Assembly (NCBI RefSeq): GCF_028473645.1
Contig: NZ_CP097269.1
Span: 690,001-754,000, forward strand
Direction: 5' to 3'
Length of the DNA stretch: 64,000 bases
Source: Acidovorax sp. GBBC 1281
GTDB lineage: Bacteria > Pseudomonadota > Gammaproteobacteria > Burkholderiales > Burkholderiaceae_C
Part shown: positions 1 through 8,699 of the stretch, in pieces
Layout of the letters: every line of letters begins with the position of its first letter
Position numbering within the stretch: position 1 is the stretch's first letter
Made by a program: the position numbers and the translations under genes
Notes under the pieces: generated by a model
Told to the model about the DNA's origin: nothing
The model's input: the letters and a program-made list of their open reading frames with translations, nothing else
The model's database searches: none

Positions 1-28
1 TTTCAGGTTGCCCGGCCGTCGCTCGCTG

Positions 29-871
29 TCAGGCCTGGAACCGCTTGCGCGTGAGCGCCAGCGCCGTCCAGAACGCTACCACCGTGGTGACCACCAGCAC
101 CAGGCCGTGGCGCAGCGGGTGCGCGGGCCACTGGTCCATGAACAGCGGGCGCACCAGCTCCACCGCGTTGGCCAGCGGCAGCCAGTCGGACACATGGCGC
201 ACCACGGCGGGCAACTGCTCGCGCGGGAAGAACACGCCCGACAGGAACATCATCGGCGTGAGCACCAGGGTGAAGTAATAGGTGAAGAAGTCGTAGCCCT
301 TGGCCAGCGCGTTGAAGATCAGCGCGATGCTGGAGAACATCACCCCCACGAACAGCAGCACGGGCCAGGCCACGAGCAGCTTGGGGCTGTGGCTGATCTT
401 CAGCGCCAGCATCACGCCCAGGATGGCGGTGACGGTGAACACGGCCTTGAAGGCGGCCCACAGCATCTCGGCCAGCACCACGTTGTCCAGGCTGACCGGC
501 GCGTTCATGATCCCGTCCCAGGTCTTTTGCACGTGCATGCGCGAGAAGGCCGAGTACAGCGCCTCGAAGCTGGCCGCGTTCATGGCGCTCATGCAGATGG
601 AGCCGCTCGCCAGGAACAGGATATAGGGCACCTGCGTGCCCCCCACGTTCACCTGGCCCACCAGCGCGCCCATGCCGTACCCGAAGGCGACCAGCCACAT
701 CAGCGGCTCGGCGATGTTGCCCACCAGGCTGGGGATGGCCAGCTTGCGCCACACCAGCAGGTTGCGCAGGAAGACGGGCCACCAGCGGGCGGACAGCTCG
801 GGCGCGCGCCAGATCGAGGGGGTGGCCGGTCGGGCCGGCGTGGCGGGGCTGGGGTGGGGGGCGGTGGACAT
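29..871 (-). CDS. ABC-2 type exporter permease (NodJ/DrrB-like)
   Basis: A 280-residue inner-membrane protein of the ABC-2 permease family, the membrane half of a drug, polysaccharide or lipid-type exporter. About six hydrophobic segments follow a proline-rich N-terminal tail of about 35 residues. The stretch MFLSGVFFPREQLP near residue 215 is typical of the NodJ/DrrB branch. Its likely partner is the NodI-like ATPase at 3121-4068 on the same strand, but three unrelated genes (anti-sigma, sigma, DUF3455) lie between them, so it may need its own promoter. The ATG at 871 is chosen because it opens the conserved reading frame 42 bases after the anti-sigma stop. The exported substrate cannot be told from sequence. 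Confidence 0.88.
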   Translation of the reverse strand: MSTAPHPSPATPARPATPSIWRAPELSARWWPVFLRNLLVWRKLAIPSLVGNIAEPLMWLVAFGYGMGALVGQVNVGGTQVPYILFLASGSICMSAMNAASFEALYSAFSRMHVQKTWDGIMNAPVSLDNVVLAEMLWAAFKAVFTVTAILGVMLALKISHSPKLLVAWPVLLFVGVMFSSIALIFNALAKGYDFFTYYFTLVLTPMMFLSGVFFPREQLPAVVRHVSDWLPLANAVELVRPLFMDQWPAHPLRHGLVLVVTTVVAFWTALALTRKRFQA

Positions 872-913
872 GGCGCTATTGTGCGGCGGCCGAGCGACGG
901 GCCGCGGCCGGGC

Positions 914-1699
914 TCACAGCACCTTCACCGCCCGGCCGATGTACTGGATCGGGCCGGTGGGCTTGCCGATGGGCGAGCCGCTCGGGGGCTCCAGCGTCAG
1001 CTCAAACAACTGGTTGGGCTGCAGCGGCGGCAGCTTTTCCAGCGCCAGCTGCAATGACTGGCCGGGCTGGACCAGTCCCAGCGAGACCGGCCCGCTCCAG
1101 CTGTCGGCCTTGGTCCAGAATTCCAGCGCGTGGCCCGCGGGCACTTCGGCCACGCCCAGCGGAATGAGCTGGAGCGCGCTGGGCGAACTCGCCTGCACGA
1201 CCCAGCCGGGCGCCTTGTCCTGCGGTGCCACCAGCACCACCATGAACTGCGGGGGCACGGCCTGCGGCGCCACGCGGGTGACCAGCACCGCGGCCAGCAC
1301 GGCCGCCATGGCAAAGCCCGAGCCCGCCAGCCCGCGCCACAGGCCCAGGTGGTTCCACCAGTTTCGGGAAGGCCGGGCCGGCGCCGGCCGGGGCGCTGGT
1401 GACGCGGCCGGTGAATGGGAATGGGCGGCTGGCGCGCTGGCCTGTGCGCCGTCGGCGGCCTGCAGCGAGGCATCGATGCGCGTCCACAGCTGGGCCGGCG
1501 GTGCGATCGGCTCGGCCAGCCCGGTCAGCGGCAGCAGCCGCGCTTCCCAGTCGGCCACGGCGCGCTGCAGGGCCGGGTCCGATGCCAGGCGCTGCGCCAC
1601 GCGGGCGCGGGCGGCGGCGGACAATGTGCCCAGCACGTACTCGCCGGCCAGCAGGTTCAGGTCTTCGGGCACGGCGGGATGGGGGATCGGCGCGGTCAT
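914..1699 (-). CDS. Anti-sigma factor (RskA-type, membrane-anchored)
   Basis: A 261-residue protein with a cytoplasmic anti-sigma domain (about residues 10-75, LAGEYVLGTLSAAAR region), a proline/alanine-rich linker, one membrane segment (about residues 125-145) and an extracytoplasmic RskA-like C-terminal domain. The zinc-binding HxxxCxxC motif of ZAS anti-sigma factors is absent, as in the RskA/RslA-like group. Its ATG (1697-1699) overlaps the sigma-factor stop as ATGA, indicating translational coupling. An upstream in-frame start at 1741 is rejected because it would lie deep inside the sigma gene. It presumably holds the adjacent ECF sigma factor inactive until an envelope signal arrives; the signal is unknown. 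Confidence 0.88.
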   Translation of the reverse strand: MTAPIPHPAVPEDLNLLAGEYVLGTLSAAARARVAQRLASDPALQRAVADWEARLLPLTGLAEPIAPPAQLWTRIDASLQAADGAQASAPAAHSHSPAASPAPRPAPARPSRNWWNHLGLWRGLAGSGFAMAAVLAAVLVTRVAPQAVPPQFMVVLVAPQDKAPGWVVQASSPSALQLIPLGVAEVPAGHALEFWTKADSWSGPVSLGLVQPGQSLQLALEKLPPLQPNQLFELTLEPPSGSPIGKPTGPIQYIGRAVKVL

Positions 1700-2352
1700 G
1701 CCATGCACTCCCGCAGCGAGGTCAGGCTGCGCCGTATCCACGCCTTCACGGTGCCCAGCGGCGCGCCCAGGCGTTCGGCGATCTCGCCGTGCGAGCAGCC
1801 ATCCACATAGGCGTGCAGCACGCAGTTGCGCCGCGCCGGGTCCAGGCCCTCCAGGCAGTGCTGCAGGCGGCCCAGGCTGGCGTTGAGTTCGAAGGCTTCC
1901 GCGATCTCGCGGTGGGCCTGCACCGACTGCTCGGCCTCCAGGGCCTGCACGGTGTCGTCGTCCACGTCGAGGTGGCGGCCCGCATCGCGCACGGCGTTCA
2001 GGGCCAGGTTGCGCACCACGCTGTAGATCCAGCCGCGGGCGCTGCCCCGGCTGGCATCGAAGCTGCCGGCGCGCGTCCAGATGTTCACGCAGGCGTCGTG
2101 CACGATGTCCTCGGCCAGCGCCCGCTGCCGCACGATGCGCCAGGCCACGCCCAGCAGGCGCGGCCCCTCGTGCTCGTACAGGCGGCGCATGGCCTGCCGG
2201 TCGCCCGCCGCGCAGCGGGCCAGGGTGGCTTCGTAGTCGAAGTCGTCGTCAGCGGCAGGCGTGGAAGGCAAGGGGCGGTGGCTCCAGCGGTCGAAGGCCG
2301 GGCGCTGGCGTCGATCGGCCGCCCGGAACGTGGGCCGCATGGTAGCCGACAT
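1696..2352 (-). CDS. ECF RNA polymerase sigma factor
   Basis: About 218 residues. Region 2 (about residues 45-115) contains the GDRQAMRRLYEHEG start and the DIVHDACVNIW element that contacts core polymerase and the -10. Region 4 (about residues 160-215) contains the helix-turn-helix GCSHGEIAERLGAPLGTVKAW. This matches the SigK/RpoE-like ECF family that pairs with RskA-type anti-sigma factors. The ATG at 2352 is preferred; a second ATG at 2340 is possible. The frame stays open far upstream into the DUF3455 gene only because of high GC. It lies 47 bases after the DUF3455 lipoprotein stop and overlaps the anti-sigma start, so the three genes look like one transcript. Confidence 0.92.
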   Translation of the reverse strand: MSATMRPTFRAADRRQRPAFDRWSHRPLPSTPAADDDFDYEATLARCAAGDRQAMRRLYEHEGPRLLGVAWRIVRQRALAEDIVHDACVNIWTRAGSFDASRGSARGWIYSVVRNLALNAVRDAGRHLDVDDDTVQALEAEQSVQAHREIAEAFELNASLGRLQHCLEGLDPARRNCVLHAYVDGCSHGEIAERLGAPLGTVKAWIRRSLTSLRECMA

Positions 2353-2399
2353 GGCCGTGCTCCAAAGGCTTTCAACCCTGAAAGATCCGCCCCGGGCCG

Positions 2400-2969
2400 T
2401 CAGGCGGCCTTCCAGAAGATGTAGTCGGCCTGGTACTTCACGGTCTGGCGGTCGCCCTTGTTGGTGGCGGTGCAGGCCGCGGCCGGGGCGACGCCGCCCT
2501 TGAGCGCCACGCGCTGGATGAAGGTCACGCCCGTCAGCGCGCCCGAGCCCATGGCCGGGTTGGCCTTCACGAGCTGGTAGGGCAGGTTGCCGGTGCCGGC
2601 CGGGGCCACGGCCAGCTGCGTGGCGGTGACCTTGGAGCCGTCCTGCGCCTCCCAGGTGGCGGGCGGGCCGTAGTACGTGCCCACCTGCTTGCCGCTGCGG
2701 TCGTTCAGCACGGCCTTCGGTCCCACGAACACCCATTCGGTCTGACCGGGCATGTTGGCCTTGTCGCGGCATTCGTAGGTGATGTCGCCCACGCCCACGG
2801 TTTCCCAGGCCACCTTGTTGCCGGCCGGCACCTTGATCGACTCGGGCAGGCTGTCCTGCGAGAACTTCGGGCCCGATGCCGACATGGAGCCGCAGGCCGC
2901 GAGCAGGGCCGCGGCGGCGATGGCGCCGGTCAGGGGGATGAGGCGAGAGAGCGTTGGCTGGATGGTCAT
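2400..2969 (-). CDS. DUF3455 domain lipoprotein
   Basis: A 189-residue protein with a lipoprotein signal peptide (lipobox LAAC, Cys at residue 26) followed by a domain I recognise as DUF3455, function unknown. Features include the VPAGNKVAWETVGVGDITYEC segment, paired cysteines and a C-terminal TVKYQADYIFWKA motif. It is expected in the envelope. It is first in a cluster with an ECF sigma factor and its anti-sigma factor, so it may be a target or sensor of that stress system; this is inferred from position. The ATG at 2969 follows a GGGAAACG-like ribosome-binding stretch. Confidence 0.85.
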   Translation of the reverse strand: MTIQPTLSRLIPLTGAIAAAALLAACGSMSASGPKFSQDSLPESIKVPAGNKVAWETVGVGDITYECRDKANMPGQTEWVFVGPKAVLNDRSGKQVGTYYGPPATWEAQDGSKVTATQLAVAPAGTGNLPYQLVKANPAMGSGALTGVTFIQRVALKGGVAPAAACTATNKGDRQTVKYQADYIFWKAA

Positions 2970-3120
2970 GGCGTTTCCCTTGTCTTCGGTTGGGTTGAAA
3001 AAAGCAGCAGCGATCTCCGCTGCTGCAGGTACTACCCATGGGAACGCCGTTTGGATGCAGGCCGCGCGAAATATTTTTTTCGAAAGCCGCGCGGCCCGGC
3101 TTTTTTACCAGGCGGCCGGT

Positions 3121-4068
<948 letters not shown>

Positions 4069-4154
4069 GGGCGTCTATTATTGTTCGCCGTCCTCCGGGA
4101 CCGCGCCCCCGTTTTTCCCCGACCCTTCTTCTCCATTCCATCCTTTCACCTGCT

Positions 4155-5357
4155 ATGACCACTCTTGGCACCCCCCTTTCGCCCTCGGCCACCAAAGTCA
4201 TGCTGCTCGGCTCGGGCGAGCTGGGCAAGGAAGTCCTCATCGCCCTGCAGCGCCTGGGCGTGGAGACCATTGCCGTGGACCGCTACGAGAACGCGCCCGG
4301 CCAGCAGGTGGCCCACCACGCGCGCACCATCACCATGAGCGATCCGGCCCAGCTCAAGGCGCTCATCGAGGCCGAGCGGCCCCACCTCGTGGTGCCCGAG
4401 ATCGAGGCCATCGCCACGCCCATGCTCGAAGAGCTGGAGGCCGCCGGCACCGTGCGCGTGATTCCCACCGCGCGCGCCGCGCGCCTGACCATGGACCGCG
4501 AAGGCATCCGCCGCCTGGCCGCCGAAACGCTGGGCCTGCCCACCAGCCCCTACCAATTCTGCAATTCGCTCGAAGAGCTGCAGGCGGCCATTGACGGCGG
4601 CATCGGCTACCCCTGCATCGTCAAGCCCGTGATGAGCAGCTCCGGCAAGGGCCAGAGCAAGATCGACGGCCCGGCCGACGTGCAAAAGGCCTGGGACTAC
4701 GCCATGGCCGGCGGCCGCGTGAGCCATGGCCGCGTCATCGTCGAAGGCTTCATCGACTTCGACTACGAGATCACCCTGCTCACCGTGCGCGCGCTCGGCG
4801 AAGGCGGCCAGCCCGAGACGCACTTTTGCGAACCCATCGGCCACATCCAGGTCAGCGGGGACTACGTGGAAAGCTGGCAGCCCCAGCCCATGCGCCCCGC
4901 AGCCCTGGAGCGCGCCCGTGAGATCGCCAAGGCCGTGACCGACGACCTCGGTGGCTATGGGCTCTTCGGGGTGGAACTGTTCGTGAAGGGCGATGCCGTG
5001 TGGTTCAGCGAGGTGAGCCCCCGCCCGCACGACACGGGCCTGGTCACCCTGGCCACGCAGGTGCAGAGCGAGTTCGAGCTGCACGCGCGCGCCATCCTGG
5101 GCCTGCCCGTCAACACCGCCCTGCGCAGCCCGGGCGCCAGCGCCGTCATCTACGGCGGCATGGATGCGCAAGGCATCGCATTCGACGGCGTGGATGAGGC
5201 CCTGCGCGTGCCGAACACCGACCTGCGCCTGTTCGGCAAGCCCGAGAGTTTCGTGAAGCGACGCATGGGCGTGGCGCTGGCGTTCGATGCCGATGTCGAG
5301 GTGGCGCGGGAGCGGGCCAAGCTGGCGGCCGGCAAGGTCAGGCCGCGCAAAGCGTAA
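4155..5357 (+). CDS. purT: Formate-dependent phosphoribosylglycinamide formyltransferase
   Basis: A 400-residue ATP-grasp enzyme of purine synthesis that makes formyl-GAR from GAR, ATP and formate, an alternative to folate-dependent PurN. The N-terminal GSGELGKEV substrate-binding loop begins near residue 19, the ATP-grasp core spans about residues 115-310 ([12 protein letters not shown] phosphate loop), and the [10 protein letters not shown] signature is present near residue 285. Length matches the family. The ATG at 4155 lies 86 bases from the divergent ABC ATPase. It appears to be monocistronic. Confidence 0.96.
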   Translation: MTTLGTPLSPSATKVMLLGSGELGKEVLIALQRLGVETIAVDRYENAPGQQVAHHARTITMSDPAQLKALIEAERPHLVVPEIEAIATPMLEELEAAGTVRVIPTARAARLTMDREGIRRLAAETLGLPTSPYQFCNSLEELQAAIDGGIGYPCIVKPVMSSSGKGQSKIDGPADVQKAWDYAMAGGRVSHGRVIVEGFIDFDYEITLLTVRALGEGGQPETHFCEPIGHIQVSGDYVESWQPQPMRPAALERAREIAKAVTDDLGGYGLFGVELFVKGDAVWFSEVSPRPHDTGLVTLATQVQSEFELHARAILGLPVNTALRSPGASAVIYGGMDAQGIAFDGVDEALRVPNTDLRLFGKPESFVKRRMGVALAFDADVEVARERAKLAAGKVRPRKA

Positions 5358-5698
5358 GCATCGGCATTCACACCACCGGTCCGACCGCGGGGGCGGGGCG
5401 CTGTTGTCGGGGTCCGAATCGAAACGGCAGGCATGCGCGCGATCCCAGGAGTCGCGCAGCGTGCCGGCTCCTCCAGAGCTTGGCCTCCTTGCTTGGCGCC
5501 GCCATGGCGCGCCCCTTCATCGCAACGGAATGGGAAAGCACCCGTTCCTGGCGCATCCCCCTTCCTTCTGAAGCCGCCACTTCAATGGCCCGCAGGCTCG
5601 ACTGCCTCTGCGCAGCAGCGCCATACCGTCACCATCCTGTCATCGCGGCGAAATATGAAATGAATAACATTTGCTAACAAACAGCCCCCTTGGCCCCC
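5358..5698. other. Intergenic region upstream of the signalling operon
   Basis: About 340 bases without a convincing gene. Most of it is mixed composition with short unrelated open frames. The last 50 bases (about 5650-5690) turn A/T-rich (GAAATATGAAATGAATAACA) and probably hold the promoter for the PP2C/SiaB/SiaC/SiaD operon. No clear -35/-10 pair, hairpin or RNA gene was found. Confidence 0.5.
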
Positions 5699-6937
5699 AT
5701 GTCCGCAAATTCCGATTACCTGAGCAGCTTTCGGCCCCGTTTCCGTCAGCCCAGTGCGGCGGACCTGTGCAACATGGTGCCCTGCATGACGACCGACCAG
5801 ACCAACGAACAGGTCATGGAGGTGTTTGGCCAGCACCGCGACCTCGTCAGTCTGCCCGTCGTGGAGGGCAGGCAGCCCATCGGGCTGATCAACCGGAACA
5901 TCTTCCTCTCCCAGATGAGCAAGCCGTTCCGCATGGAGCTCTACGGCCGCAAGAGCTGCATCGCGTTCATGGACAAGGAGCCGCTGATCGTCGATGCCGC
6001 GCTGGACATCGAGGCGCTGACGTTCAAGACGGTGGAATGCGGCGAAAAGGCCCTGTCCGATGGCTTCATCATCACCCACGAGGGGGCCTTCATCGGCGTG
6101 GGCAACGGGCTGCAGTTGATGCGTGTGGTGGCCGACATGCAGGCCTCGCGCAACCGCCAGGTCATGCACAGCATCGAATACGCGAGCGTGATCCAGCAGT
6201 CCACGCTGCGCAGCTCGCTCGAGGCGCTGGCACGCGTGTGCCCCGGCGCGCATCTGGTCTGGGAGCCGCGCGACGTGGTCGGGGGCGACTTCTACCAGTT
6301 CAGCACCGAGCCTGACGGCTGGTTCGCCACCGTCGCCGACTGCACGGGCCACGGCGTGCCGGGCGCCTTCATGACCCTGATCGCCTCCACCAGCCTCAAT
6401 CAGGCGATCAAGCAGCACGGCGCCCGAGATCCCGCGCAGCTGCTGGGCAGCGTGAACCGCAGCATCAAGCAGATGCTGGGGCAGCAGGATGCGCAGGAAG
6501 GCACGGAGCGCTCCAACGACGGCATGGATGCCGCCTGCTTCTGGTTCGAGCCGGCGCAGGGGCGCCTGGTCTTCGCGGGGGCGCGGCTGTCGCTGTTCCT
6601 GGTGCGGCCCGGCGCCGACGCGGTCGAGATCATCGAAGGACAGCGCAAAGGCGTGGGCTACGTGGACAGCGACTTCGATTTCGCCTGGAACAACCAGGAG
6701 CTGATCCTGCCTCCCGGCACGCTGCTTTTCGTCAGCACCGACGGCCTGATCGACCAGGTGGGCGGCCCGCGCGCGATCGCGCTGGGAAAACGCCGCGTGC
6801 GTGAGTTGCTCTTCGAGCAGCGGGAGCGCACGCCCGCGGAGATCAACCGGGCCGTGCTCGATGCGCTGGAGCAGTGGCAGGGCCAGGGCGATCACCACCG
6901 CCGCGACGACCTCACCTTTTTTTGCTTTCGCACCTGA
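5699..6937 (+). CDS. SpoIIE-type PP2C phosphatase with N-terminal CBS-like region (SiaA counterpart)
   Basis: A 412-residue protein. The C-terminal half (about 190-412) is a SpoIIE/RsbU-type PP2C domain with conserved metal-binding motifs: EPRDVVGGDF, ADCTGHGVPGAF, FVSTDGLID and RRDDLTFF. The N-terminal half resembles a CBS-domain pair (SLPVVEGRQPIGLINRN near residue 55) rather than the membrane-HAMP sensor of Pseudomonas SiaA, so it is predicted to be cytoplasmic. It opens an operon with SiaB-, SiaC- and SiaD-like genes, so its substrate is probably phosphorylated SiaC. The ATG at 5699 is preferred over an in-frame TTG nine bases upstream. The CBS call is by pattern and less certain than the phosphatase. 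Confidence 0.85.
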   Translation: MSANSDYLSSFRPRFRQPSAADLCNMVPCMTTDQTNEQVMEVFGQHRDLVSLPVVEGRQPIGLINRNIFLSQMSKPFRMELYGRKSCIAFMDKEPLIVDAALDIEALTFKTVECGEKALSDGFIITHEGAFIGVGNGLQLMRVVADMQASRNRQVMHSIEYASVIQQSTLRSSLEALARVCPGAHLVWEPRDVVGGDFYQFSTEPDGWFATVADCTGHGVPGAFMTLIASTSLNQAIKQHGARDPAQLLGSVNRSIKQMLGQQDAQEGTERSNDGMDAACFWFEPAQGRLVFAGARLSLFLVRPGADAVEIIEGQRKGVGYVDSDFDFAWNNQELILPPGTLLFVSTDGLIDQVGGPRAIALGKRRVRELLFEQRERTPAEINRAVLDALEQWQGQGDHHRRDDLTFFCFRT

Positions 6938-6951
6938 GACGGAAATCCGCC

Positions 6952-7524
6952 ATGTCCTCGTTCATGAACGCTGAAAACCCCGGTTCCTTCTTCAACCTGG
7001 CCAGGCAGCACCGCGTCATCTTCTACTACGTGGGCTACTTCTCGCAGAACATCATCGCGGCCATGGCCGATGCGGTGAAACTGCAGCTGGAGGTCGCGGA
7101 CGTGGCGGGACCGACGCGGCGCAAGCTGTTCTCGTCCTTCGTGGAGATGGCGCAGAACATCATCCATTACTCCGCCGATACGCTCACGCCCCCCAGCCAT
7201 GACAACGGCGAACTGCGCCACGGCTCGGTGTGCATCCGCCGCGAAGCCGACGGTAGCTTCCTGCTGCTGTGCGCCAACCCGGTGGAGCCGCGCATCGCCG
7301 ACGAACTGCGCGAGAAGCTGGCCGCGCTGCGCAGCATGACGCTGGAAGAGATCAAGCAGGCCTACCGCCAGACTCTGCGCGAGGAGACCCCCGAGGGCAG
7401 CAAGGGCGCAGGCATGGGGTTCCTCACCATGGCCCGCGACGCCCGCGAACCGCTGGAATTTGGCTTCGACGCGACGCAAGGACCCGACCAGGCACCGGTG
7501 TTCTATCTGAAAGCGGCGATCTGA
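6952..7524 (+). CDS. siaB: SiaB-family protein kinase
   Basis: A 190-residue protein matching the SiaB/DUF6272 family of GHKL-like kinases that phosphorylate SiaC. It has an N-terminal helix (NLARQHRVIFYYVGYFSQNI), an N-box-like segment FVEMAQNIIHYSAD (about residues 60-75) and a glycine-rich GSKGAGMGFLTMARD segment (about residues 150-165) consistent with the ATP lid. It starts 14 bases after the phosphatase stop. The kinase role on the downstream SiaC homologue is established for Pseudomonas aeruginosa and inferred here from order and similarity. Confidence 0.86.
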   Translation: MSSFMNAENPGSFFNLARQHRVIFYYVGYFSQNIIAAMADAVKLQLEVADVAGPTRRKLFSSFVEMAQNIIHYSADTLTPPSHDNGELRHGSVCIRREADGSFLLLCANPVEPRIADELREKLAALRSMTLEEIKQAYRQTLREETPEGSKGAGMGFLTMARDAREPLEFGFDATQGPDQAPVFYLKAAI

Positions 7525-7557
7525 CGCGCCAAGCCCGCAAACGAATCGAGATCACAG

Positions 7558-7947
7558 ATGGACAACCTCTATATCGCACCGACCCCCAGTTCACCGGAGG
7601 TGGACTTCAAGTTCGACGCCCACGCGCTGAGCTTGCGCGGCGAGTCCTACCCCGAGAATGCCGCGGCGTTCTATGGCGACGTTCTCACGCAGCTCAGGGC
7701 CTATCTGGCCGAGCAGGTGGACACCAAAATCGAGGTGAGCATCGCGCTCGCCTACTTCAACAGCTCGAGCACCAAGATGCTCTTCAACCTGATCGAGGCG
7801 CTCAGCGATGCGGCCGGCGCGGGCAACGAGATCGTGGTGCACTGGTACCACGATGAGGAAGACGACACCATCCTCGAATTCGGCCAGGAGCTCAGCGAAG
7901 ACTTTCCCGCCATTCATTTCTCGACCCACCCCGTCAGCGCGGCCTGA
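7558..7947 (+). CDS. siaC: SiaC-family switch protein (DUF1987)
   Basis: A 129-residue protein of the DUF1987/SiaC family, with anti-anti-sigma-like behaviour. The N-terminus MDNLYIAPTPSSPEVDF and the loop YFNSSSTKML (residues 66-75), where the family carries its phosphorylated Ser/Thr, are both evident. In Pseudomonas, unphosphorylated SiaC binds and activates the diguanylate cyclase SiaD; phosphorylation by SiaB blocks this and SiaA reverses it. Here its stop overlaps the cyclase ATG by one base (TGATG), which supports a matched partnership. Confidence 0.88.
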   Translation: MDNLYIAPTPSSPEVDFKFDAHALSLRGESYPENAAAFYGDVLTQLRAYLAEQVDTKIEVSIALAYFNSSSTKMLFNLIEALSDAAGAGNEIVVHWYHDEEDDTILEFGQELSEDFPAIHFSTHPVSAA

Positions 7948-8699
7948 TGCCCATGGACGCCGCGACCACCCCGGACCTGTTCGAGGCCGAAAACCAGGCC
8001 TTGCTGGTCGCACGCAGCGTCTGCCAGCGCCATGAAGGCCTGGAAGAGGCCCCCTGCCGGCAGGCGCTGGGCGATCTGCTGGTCGCCTACGAGCGGCTGC
8101 TGCGGGAGACGCGTCGCCTGGTGCGCCGCAGCGACCGGGCGGAACTGGACATGAACCAGCTGAACCTGCGGCTGCAGGACCTGGCAGCCCAGCTGGAGTA
8201 CCGGGCCAACCACGACCCGCTGACCGGCGTGCTCAACCGGGCGGCCATCATCGAGCGGGTCAACCAGCAGCTGCGAAGCGGCGGCCTCGCGCTGATCGTG
8301 CTGGACATCGACCATTTCAAGCGCATCAACGACAGTTTCGGCCACCCGGTGGGCGACCGGGTGATCCTGGGCGTGGTCGCCTGCCTGCAGGCCGTCGTGC
8401 CCCCGACCGCGCAAGTCGGCCGGGTCGGCGGCGAGGAGTTCACCGTGGTGCTGCCGGGACAGGGCCACGATACGGCGATGCCGGTGGCCGAGGCCTTGCG
8501 CCAGGCCATCGAGTCCCACCGTTTCGACCTGCCCGATGGCAGCGGCATCACGGCCAGCTTCGGGCTGAGCTGCCTGGCGCAGGGCGGCACCTTCGACAAC
8601 GCCTACGGTCTGGCGGACGAGGCCTTGTACGTCGCCAAGCGCGGCGGCCGCAATCGCGTGTCGCTCGCCCCGTGCAGCCGCCACCTGCCTGCCGCATGA
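7947..8699 (+). CDS. siaD: Diguanylate cyclase, SiaD-like
   Basis: A 250-residue soluble protein with an N-terminal helical stalk of about 85 residues and a GGDEF domain (about 90-245). The active-site motif is GGEEF (near residue 162) and the DIDHFKRIND metal-binding stretch is intact, so it should make cyclic di-GMP. The inhibitory RxxD site is not conserved (PPTA at that position), predicting no I-site product inhibition. The stalk is the expected docking region for SiaC. Starts at 7947 or 7953 are both possible. Its stop overlaps the next gene as ATGA, so a synthase and a degradation-type regulator are co-translated. Confidence 0.9.
   Translation: MPMDAATTPDLFEAENQALLVARSVCQRHEGLEEAPCRQALGDLLVAYERLLRETRRLVRRSDRAELDMNQLNLRLQDLAAQLEYRANHDPLTGVLNRAAIIERVNQQLRSGGLALIVLDIDHFKRINDSFGHPVGDRVILGVVACLQAVVPPTAQVGRVGGEEFTVVLPGQGHDTAMPVAEALRQAIESHRFDLPDGSGITASFGLSCLAQGGTFDNAYGLADEALYVAKRGGRNRVSLAPCSRHLPAA

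Noticed and set aside
3060..3110. Possible terminator (GCCG...CGGC with T6) between the ABC ATPase and DUF3455
   Set aside because: The T-run is on the plus strand where no gene ends; on the minus strand only TTT follows the stem.
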